From: Effrenium voratum | Taxonomy: Eukaryota; Sar; Dinophyceae; Suessiales; Symbiodiniaceae | Assembly: GCA_963377175.1 (NCBI GenBank) | Contig: CAUJNA010000578.1 | Location: forward strand, 36,001 to 100,000 | Direction: 5' to 3' | Length of the DNA stretch: 64,000 bases | In this document: positions 56,463 through 64,000 of the stretch, piece after piece | Position numbering within the stretch: the first letter of the stretch is position 1 | Layout: the number at the start of each line of letters is the position of its first letter | Notes under the pieces: generated by a model | Database searches by the model: none | What the model was told of the DNA's origin: nothing | Seen by the model: the letters and a program-made list of their open reading frames with translations, nothing else | Position numbers and translations under genes: made by a program

Positions 56463-58478
56463 CTTAAGGGTAAGGCAGCTTGATGCGCATGCTGAAAGGG
56501 GTTTGGGGTCATCTAAGCAGGAATGAGTCTTGGCCGCCAAGAGGAACAGGCTTGAACTGTTTTCCGGGAAAAACTTCACTATGAAACCGCCTCTTCTGTA
56601 CGAGCAAAATGCGTTGTGTTGGAGCCCAAATTCTGCTCGTATTTTGGCAGATTGGGCTTGCGTTTGCGGCAATTGCGAGTTTTCACAAAGAAAGCAGTGA
56701 TCTGCAACAAATCCTGCATGGGCACATTTTTAGGGTTTTGGCCACACACGACATAATACGGAGCAGAACGTGTTTTTTCTCACTAGGCGTTTCTCAGAGG
56801 CCCCAGGTTCCCCGTGAACCAACTCCGAACAAGCTCCGAACGAACAAACTTTGAACGAACTCCGAACGAACTCCGAACGAACTCCGAACGAACTCTGAAC
56901 GAACTCCGAACAAGCGAACAAGCTCCGAGCGAACTTTGGCTTTGTTCCCGAGCCAACTCCGAACACACTTTGGCCATAAGTATGTTTTTGAGCCCAAGTA
57001 TTTTGGTGGCCAAGCGTTTTTTTTTTTTTTTTTGCTTTTTTGTGCTTACCAAAAAAGGCCAAGTGATCAGGGGCCAGTTTCAACAAGTGGCCTGGGAAGG
57101 TGTTTTTTGAGGCAAACACACATGTTCTCAGGGCACTTGTTGAAATTAGTTCTTTTGGTCGCTTGATTTTCCTTTTATGTATGTTTCGGGCTGGATTTAC
57201 TTCCCGGACAAGCGCCAAACAAACTTTGGCCATATTTTTCTTTGGGGGAGCTGATTTTTGTGTTTCGGCCTTAAGTTTCAGTTTTTCGGCTTTGTTTTGT
57301 TTTATTGCTCTTTTTTTTCAGGCTGTGATGTTTGCTTTTTTTTTGGGGGGGCTTAATTCTTGCCCCGGACGAACTCCGAACGAACTCCGAACGAACTTTG
57401 GCCTTAAGTTTTTTTTGGAGCTTTTTTTTTCTTCCCTCCTCAGTGTTGAACTTTTTGGGTTTTGGTCGTGCAACAACACTGGAATTACAGCTTGTTGATG
57501 CGTTTTTCGTACAAATTAAGTGTTACCAGGGCAACACCAAACATTGAAACATGCTTAATCCAGGTTTTTCATGCAAAAAAAAACAGCTATTTCATACGAC
57601 CAAAATCGGGCAAGCCATTACACAAATCGGGCAAACCCTTAAGTTCAACACCGGTGCTGAACTTAAGCTCTTTTTTTTGGAATAAGGTTTTTTTTCCCGG
57701 ATTAAGCCTTGATCAAAAAGATTACGCTTTATTTCAGCTTCAACAGCGAGCCTCAGCGTCAACCAAGCTGCGTGATCACCCCGGTAACGATTTTAGCCCT
57801 CCGCAGCTCTGAAGTCCTACCCTGAACGTCTTTCCAGGCCACTTGTTGAAACTGGCCCCTGTAATCACTTGGCCTCTTTTGGTAAGCCCGTAAAAAAGCA
57901 ACAGAAACAGTTTGACCACCAAAATACTTAGGCTCAAAAACATGCTTATGGCCAAAGTGTGTTCGGAGTTGGCTCGGGGGTTTGTTCGGAAATCAACCAA
58001 TGACAAAGCTTGCTCGGAGCTTGTTCGCTTGTTCGGAGTTTGTTCCAAGTTCGCCCGGAGTTCGTTCGGAGTTCGTTCGGATCGGAGTCTGTTCGGAGTT
58101 TGTTCGGAGTTTGTTCGGAGTTGGTTCACGAGGAACCTGGGGCCTCTGAGAGACGCCTACCAAGAAAAGCACGTTCTGCTCCGTATTATGTCGTGTGTGG
58201 CCAAAACCCTAAAAATGTGCCCATGCAGGATTTGTTGCAGATCACTGCTTTCTTTGTGAAAACTCGCAATTGCCGCAAACGCAAGCCCAATCTGCCAAAA
58301 TACGAGCAGAATTTGGGCTCCAACACAACACATCTTGCTCGTACAGAAGAGGCGGTTTCATAGTGAAGATATTCCCGGAAAACAGTTCAAGCCCTGTCCT
58401 CTTGGCGGCCAAGACTCATTCCTGTTTAGACGACCCCAAACCCCTTTCAGCAGGCGCGTCAAGCTGTCTTACCCCTAA
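56463..58478. mobile_element. 2-kb foldback (long inverted repeat) element
   Basis: The left arm (about 56463-57108) is closely matched, in reverse complement, by the right arm (about 57822-58478), around a spacer of about 710 bp. Arms start GGGTAAGGCAGCTTGATG and end with its complement. Each arm contains a cluster of GAACTCCGAAC direct repeats (56820-56940; complement at 57955-58130). The spacer holds further GAACTCCGAAC units near 57367-57395 and a 30-bp near-perfect palindrome. No transposase was seen. Structure fits a non-autonomous foldback transposon; target-site duplication was not clear. Confidence 0.8.
57638..57667. repeat. 30-bp palindrome in the foldback spacer
   Basis: CTTAAGTTCAACACC is followed at once by its reverse complement with one mismatched base pair, giving a near-perfect hairpin centred on ACCGGT. 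It lies inside the spacer of the foldback element. Confidence 0.8.
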
Positions 58479-59783
58479 GGCTGAGCGCGCAGAAACGCGC
58501 GGTCCCCTGGGAAGCAAGCAAATTGATTCTTGTTTCGAGGAAACTGGCATCACTAGTGCACTTTGAGATTTGCTGCAAAATCTGGGCTTTTCTTTTTTTG
58601 GTTTTGGCAAACCCTTAAGTTTGAGTAAAAAACCTTATTTATTCTTTTTTAGGACCTTAAAACACCCAAATCCCGAACGAACTGACCTGACCCATGAAAT
58701 TTGGCAGTTCCCACCAGAACTTGCTTACCGTTTTTGACCCCGCGTTCTTGGGGGTGGGTGGGGGTGCTTGTGGTTGTGTCTTCGCAGAATTCTGGTTGTC
58801 GGCATACGCATTGTTCATCCTGCAGGAAAGCAGTATGCCGCATGCCCTCGCTTGCCTGACCATTTGGTGCATCTTTGTGTTTCCTTCCTTGCCTAGCGTT
58901 CGTTTTGGTATCTGTTACTGTCAATTTTTTGCGGAGTAGTTCCAGGGAATCACAAGCCCGCCTTCCAGATTACACGAATCTTGGGGCCCCGCACCATCCC
59001 CGTGTCGCGAGACATGATCTGCAACCTTCGGGTGCTCTTCGCTTTCAACGTTCCAACGAAAGGGCCCGGACGTGGAAGTGCTCCAGGGCTCCATGTCAAC
59101 CGTCCCTGAGGCATGCAGCGTTCACTTGGAGCATATCGGTCGAAGCCTCGCCAGGAGCTCAAGGAGCCAAAGGAGCTCAAGCCGAAGCCGGAGGACAGGC
59201 TTGGCCCCTTCAATGGATGCCGGTCTTCGCAGGGCGGGTTTGTTCCAAACCCCGGCAAGAGAAAGGAAGCAACAGAGCCCGTTGCCACACACACATGTTT
59301 CTTGAGGGCACCCTTTTTGGGGTAGTCTTGAAGGACAGCCAGAAGGACGCCGCGATTTTTGGTTCGCGGATGACGGGCTCCGCAGGAGAGTGTATCCTCT
59401 GTGTCGCTGGAGTTTTCCATGGATGGCGTGGAGGCAATGCGGTCGAGGGTCGGCCTTGTGGCTGGGTTGTTGTTGTCTGCCTTGTTGCAGTTGTGTGCCA
59501 CTGCAGGTCGCGGATTGGAATTAGGGACCCTCGCAGTTTGTGTATGGTCCCCTGCTACCGGGCACCCGTGTCCGGGCCTGATCCTGACAGCGTGATGTGC
59601 TGTGATTTGAGGATGCTGGACTTGTCACTGTCGCAAAGGGTCACATGCACAATCGTTCTTTGGGTGCATACGCCCACCTACTTCAGGGGTCCCTAACACG
59701 GGATGATGATTTAGGGGGGAGAGGTTCTCGGGAGCCCTGTGCCTTTGATTTGGCGCATGCTTGTAGGCCCGTGGCTTGAACAC

Positions 59784-59950
59784 ACGGAAGGAAGGAAGGA
59801 AGGAAGGAAGGAAGGAAGGAAGGAATGAAGGAAGGAAGGAAGGCAGGAAGGAAGGAAGGAAGGAAGGACGGAAGGAAGGAAGGAAGGAAGGAAGGAAGGA
59901 AGGAAGGAAGGAAGGAAGGAAGGAAAAAAGGAAGGAAAAAAGGAGACGTA
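59784..59950. repeat. GGAA tetranucleotide microsatellite
   Basis: About 160 bp of GGAA units with single-base variants (GGAT, GGCA, GGAC) and AAAA interruptions near the end. Homopurine on the + strand. Open frames through it encode Lys-Glu-Gly-Arg or Ser-Phe-Leu-Pro runs. Confidence 0.92.
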
Positions 59951-60157
59951 CCTCAACCCATTGTTCTGCTCAAATGGGTACGTGTCAAAGTGGGGGGGCC
60001 CAAAAATGGTCGAACCCGAGTCCACAAATTGGGTACCCTGCAAAAAGCCGATCTCCAGACCCAAGCGCTTCACGTAGGCGAGTCTTGGTGGCCTGGACCG
60101 CTCGGAGCTGCAGAAGCTTCAGCCGGGAGCTTCAGCAGTTTAAGGAAAATGGGGACC

Positions 60158-60270
60158 TTCCAAATGGGTATGGATCAAAATCAAACCACCAAGGACCGCA
60201 GGTTTTAGTTTTTGGTTCCATTTACTAGGGTTCCATTTTGTGTACCTATTTTTGACCCACACCTAAATGA
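60158..60270 (-). repeat. dispersed short repeat, copy 4 (reverse orientation)
   Basis: On the minus strand it reads GTGGGTCAAAAATAGGTACA, CAAAATGGAACC, AGTAAATGGAACC and GGTGGTTTGATTTTGATCC. It is the closest match to copy 3, with opposite orientation. Confidence 0.7.
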
Positions 60271-61566
60271 TGAGAATGTGTCGTTGGTTTCGCTTTGCAG
60301 CCCCAAGAAAGGGGACACTCAAAAAAGAGAGACCCAGATTGTGGCCTTAGGGTGTGGCATGAAGAGATGGCTCCAAAAAATCGGCCACATGGCCCTAACT
60401 TTTGTCATTTGGGGGTGTTGAAGCTTTCGCTGGTGGTAGCGGGTCAGGTTCTGCTTGGGTTCCATGTTTCGGGGATGCGTCCGAATCACGTCAATCAGAG
60501 CCCCCAGGTCTGCAAGAATTGTGGCGCCCAGCAGGGAAGGGGTGCCTACTCTTCTGTGTAAGGTTTGTGAACCGTACTAACATTCCGCAGGCCTGTTGCC
60601 CTCATTGAAGGATATGCCCTTCTGACGGCTAGAGGGTGCCGGCCCTCATTGCGCCAGAGTTTCCTTCTGGGGAAGGATGAGCAGCCAGCTGCAGTTCAAT
60701 CGATTTCTAGTGGTGTGGGCAGACCCTCCCTGGTTGGGGAACCACTGGCGGTGGGGCTTTTTTGACATGCCCGCCGTGCAATGTAATGTGTGCCTTACAG
60801 TGGGGAGCCGGTTTGGGATGGTTTTGAATGGAACATGCAAAACCAGCTGGAAGGAAACATGGAGCTCCCCACTCAGAGCTTGAGATGGTTTGGCTAGCTA
60901 TGACGCTCTTTGGGCGATTGTTCAACAAGTTTCCTGTGCGAGGTGGGGATTTCAACAGGACAATGGCAACCTGCCCAGTCGTTTTCACCTTGGCATCCTC
61001 CGTGGTGACGCCACAAGTGGGTTAGTGCGGCTCGCTCAAAGGTGGACGGCACCCGCTGGCGAGCCAGACTTGGACAAGGCGTGGGGGGCCGAGAGGAAGG
61101 TGGCAGCTTCGGATCGCACTGTCAACCCCCAGCTGACCGGCAGAGGTACGGGCCATGGGCTCAACGGACAACACTAAGCTTACGTAGGTTATGATTTCTG
61201 CCTGCGGAGAGGCTCCATGTTGTTTTGTACTACCGTACCCCATTTCTTTTCCAGGTCGGGAAATATGTGTTTGGAAACTTTGCAATCACTCCCCACCCAA
61301 TATCATAAAATCAACCAGCCAATTAAACATGTTGCGTCCCCTGGCCACGCGGAGGTCTGGCGCCCCATTTGTGTCCAAGCCTTTGAAACGGCTCGGACAA
61401 ATATTGTTGACATGAAAGGGGAGCCAAAAAACGAGCCTGTCAGAACAAGCGTGGTTAAACCAGTTCTAAAGTCCTTCAGACCTACCCCCTTTGGTTTTCC
61501 AAACGATTTGAGCCACCATCTTGGCCCCTTCTCGCCTTCCCGGGTTTCTGAGTCGCAAAGTCGCAG

Positions 61567-61656
61567 GTGCTCGAGGACCCCAGCCTGGCGCCGGAGCCCA
61601 TGGCCAAGGCGCTGCAGCTCATCCGCTTCGACTTCGAGGGCGCCGTGTGCCCCCGA
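61567..61656 (+). CDS. probable exon, unrecognised protein
   Basis: After CGCAG the frame reads VLEDPSLAPEPMAKALQLIR and continues FDFEGAVCPR. Strong third-position G/C and balanced composition look coding. The donor is uncertain (GGC near 61637 or 61656). It may be a late exon of the gene starting near 53.3 kb or part of a separate gene. Family unknown. Confidence 0.45.
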
Positions 61657-62852
61657 GGCGCGGGGCGGGGCGCAGCTGGTGAGGGGCGGGTTTTCTGCGG
61701 GTTGTGACCTTGTGACCGGTGGGGGGGGGATTGGGGGGATGGGGCGGGGTTCGGGGAGGGACCGGGATATGATTTTATTGGCTGGGACCGCGCTGACGTG
61801 GGATGTCCTTGAGTGTTCGTGCTGTAGGGGTTGAAGATGGGATTCAAGAGGACGCTGACGCCCGCTGAGGGCAACCTTTTGTGACACGTGCGTGAAAGCC
61901 ACAAGCTCAAACGATGAAAGCGAGGCTCGACCCCTCTCGATGTTCCACCCAGTCAAGTCACGGTCTACGTTGTTCCGAAGTTGTGGTGGAGCACTCGGTG
62001 CGGGTATGTTTCATAGTCGGCTACGCCTAATGGGTGACCTCGCGCAAATCTTTAGTTGTTGAGTTTCGCGCCACATGTCAGGCACAAACATTCGCCTATG
62101 AGCCTATGAGGCCCTAAAACTGAATGTGGCGCGAAACCCACAAAGACAAATTGCAAGAGACTTCCCCCTGAAATGGAATTGAAGCACATATGATATTGGC
62201 CTAAAGGAGCTGGGTTTGGGGCTGAAGGCTGAAGCTGTCAAGGAGCATCCAACGACAACATAGCTGAAATGCATATTTACAAAGATTGAACAAAATAAAT
62301 ACATTTAGAGCCTAGAGGAAACATGCATCATCTCGAGCACTTGGAAACCGCCAAGAATCACTACGAGAGGACATTTCAAGTTTCATTTCCAGCCTCAACC
62401 ACATCCCTTGTATGCCTATGCTGAATTCCATTTGTACCCTTCATACTTACGAACATGTTGGCTTGCGCGCGGCATTTCATTTTTGGGGGTGGTCTCGTCA
62501 GCAATTCTTACTGGCTTCCAAATTGCCGAGATGGTAGATCTTCCCGCTAAGCTTTAAGGCTTCCACAATTTGAACATGCACCTCGTTGGATGAACCTTGA
62601 CATCTTTAAGTTTCCTCCCAATATTGCTTGAATTCCATTTGTAAGTTTTGCACCTGTGTTGCGAAAAGCAAGAGCTTGTGTTGGCTTCTTTTTTACATTC
62701 AAACAGCCTATGATTAGCTAAAACTATGTCTGTTAACATGATAAATCTTTGCGACGCCGCAGCTTTGGGGATCTCAGTGGATACTCGGATCAGCTCGCAG
62801 GCCGGTTGCAGTCAGGTCAGGAGGTCAGCAGGTCTCTGCCCAAAGCGGAGCC

Positions 62853-63566
62853 ATGGCGCTGGCCGCCGGCATGTGCGACCTTTTCTCGACGCTGCGGCGT
62901 GCGGGGTCCCAGGGCCTCGAGGTCGAGGGTCCCAGGGCCTCGAGGGTCCCAGGGCCTCGAGCGGACAGGTGATGGCTTCTTTCTTGCGTGGCAAAGAAAG
63001 ACTACGGCTCGGGTGGGGGGGGGCAAGGCGAAACCTCTTTGGGCATTTGGATCTTTGCAGGTCAGTTTGGGTTTATATATCATAGGGGCAATTCTGGCCT
63101 GGGGAATGTTGACGCCATGTTTCTTCTCACAAATGTGCGACGTCCCTCAAAAGGTCAAAGAAAGGCTCCCCTTTGTTCCTTCAAAGGGCGCACGCTTCAG
63201 GCGCCCCTGCTGTGGGCGCGGCTTTCCACCGCCGCTTCTGCGGAATGACGTCTCCCTCCACGGCTTCTGCAGTGGGCGTGGGGGTCGTGATGGACGCAGC
63301 GAAGGTCGGCATTGGCAGTCTGGGTCCTTGAAGGGAGAAACCAGCAAAATAGATATTTCCCCTCAGAGCTTCCTTTTCGGTTTCAGCCAGGGCAGCCTCC
63401 AACTCCACACGCCCAGGGCCAGGGCTTCGTGTCTCGGGTTCGTTCGATTTGACGCCCCCGCCCGTTGCCCGTCGCAGCGCAGAGGTCTACGCGGTGGCTG
63501 CCGGGCGGCGCCCGGGTATCTACGACACCTGGGCGGAGTGCCATCAGCAGGTGGCGGGCTTCCCAG
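62853..63566 (+). CDS. 5' part of a gene with an RNase H1 N-terminal (viroplasmin-like) domain
   Basis: Exon 1, 62853-62968: ATG then MALAAGMCDLFSTLRRAG and a Gly/Pro/Arg stretch made by an 18-bp repeat; canonical GT donor at 62969. Exon 2, 63478-63566: SAEVYAVAAGRRPGIYDTW then AECHQQVAGFPG, leaving by a GC donor. Phases agree (2 then 1). The motif YAV-x-GR-x-PGIY-x-TW-x-EC-x-x-QV-x-GFPG is the hallmark of the small domain at the N-terminus of eukaryotic RNase H1, which binds RNA/DNA hybrids. The catalytic RNase H domain, if present, lies beyond the window or in exons I could not find after 63566. Exon 1 is less certain than exon 2. Confidence 0.65.
62899..62962. repeat. short tandem repeat (GGGTCCCAGGGCCTCGAG units)
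   Basis: Three to four imperfect copies of an about 18-bp unit, GGTCCCAGGGCCTCGAGG, inside predicted exon 1 of the RNase H1-domain gene. It encodes a Gly/Pro/Arg-rich stretch in that frame. Confidence 0.75.
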
Positions 63567-64000
63567 GCCGGACGGGGCTGGGCGGGATCCCAGCCCGCTG
63601 GTTCAGACGTGTTTCTTCACGTGTTGAAATATTAAACAGCATCCTTCTGTTTCCTTTGAAAATCAGGGTTCCGGTTGTTGAAGGCCAATTGTACCCAACC
63701 CTGACGACCCAGTATGTTTTTGACGTCGTGTCAACAGAGCTTCGCCACGGCGCCCCAGAATGCGTGGATCATCTTTCTGCCAAAGGCTGTGCGTTGGTGC
63801 ACTGCTAAGGTCTTTGCATAAACAGGCATGGCTTTCTTTTGGGTTTGTTGAGCAGTGCGACAGGTCATTTTTTACTAAATACTCTGGCTTGGCTCCATTT
63901 GTCGTTTTTTTCTTCTGTTTTCTGCTCACAGTGATGGTTGCAATTTGTTCCCGCACAGTTGTTGTTGGCAGGGAACATCCTAATGCTAGGAGGATTTCAT

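Larger units (their letters stand above)
58479..61566. other. stretch without a recognised gene
   Basis: It contains the GGAA microsatellite (59784-59950), one reverse copy of the dispersed repeat (60158-60270), a piece with a charged frame at about 59140-59200 (PRQELKEPKELKPKPEDR) and a 95-codon open frame at 60890-61177 without a domain. None has good splice support. It is probably an intron of the unrecognised gene or an intergenic region. Confidence 0.4.

Noticed and set aside
60890..61177. 95-codon open frame as a complete small gene
   Set aside because: No domain, no clear splice or start context, and protein character is lost in its last third.

Overview
The window looks like nuclear DNA of a dinoflagellate, most likely Symbiodiniaceae-like (inference; no marker gene was seen). 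Coding sequence is cut into many short exons. The exons follow a dinoflagellate splice grammar: acceptors are usually AG followed by G, and donors are mostly GC, with some GA and few GT. Every supported gene lies on the + strand, as in unidirectional gene arrays. Introns and spacers are full of simple repeats, minisatellites and short TTTAGGG-type tracts. There is nothing bacterial (no operons, CRISPR or IS elements), and I saw no rRNA or tRNA gene.

Layout. 1-3147: repeats only (degenerate telomere-like tract, strand-switching minisatellite). 3148-13184: an AIFM3-like gene (Rieske plus FAD/NAD oxidoreductase) rebuilt as 17 exons with consistent phase and about 607 codons. 13185-24371: mostly non-coding, a large triplet repeat, and two or more exons of an unrecognised gene near 20.7-21.4 kb. 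24372-32654: gene A, a coiled-coil, multi-pass membrane protein with a Cys-rich tail. 32502-33059: a 279-bp tandem duplication of A's last exon. 33931-37469: gene B, a tandem paralogue of A. 38-45.6 kb: scattered exons of a probable coiled-coil protein. 46655-52915: a secreted LpqC/PHB-depolymerase-type esterase in 8 exons with a Ser-Asp-His triad. 53.2-61.7 kb: exons of one or more unrecognised genes around a 2-kb foldback element (56463-58478). 62853 to the window end: start of a gene with an RNase H1 N-terminal (viroplasmin-like) domain.

The genes do not form an evident pathway. The AIFM3-like protein is probably an organellar redox enzyme, the esterase is probably secreted or vacuolar, and A and B are membrane proteins of unknown function. 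The most informative part is the A/B pair. The paralogues differ by five introns (three only in A, two only in B), most bounded by short direct repeats. One B-only intron begins 10 bp after a 122-bp block that is identical between the copies, so intron turnover must be recent. A short repeat family found in non-coding sequence elsewhere in the window and the foldback element add to the picture of active intron and mobile-element evolution.
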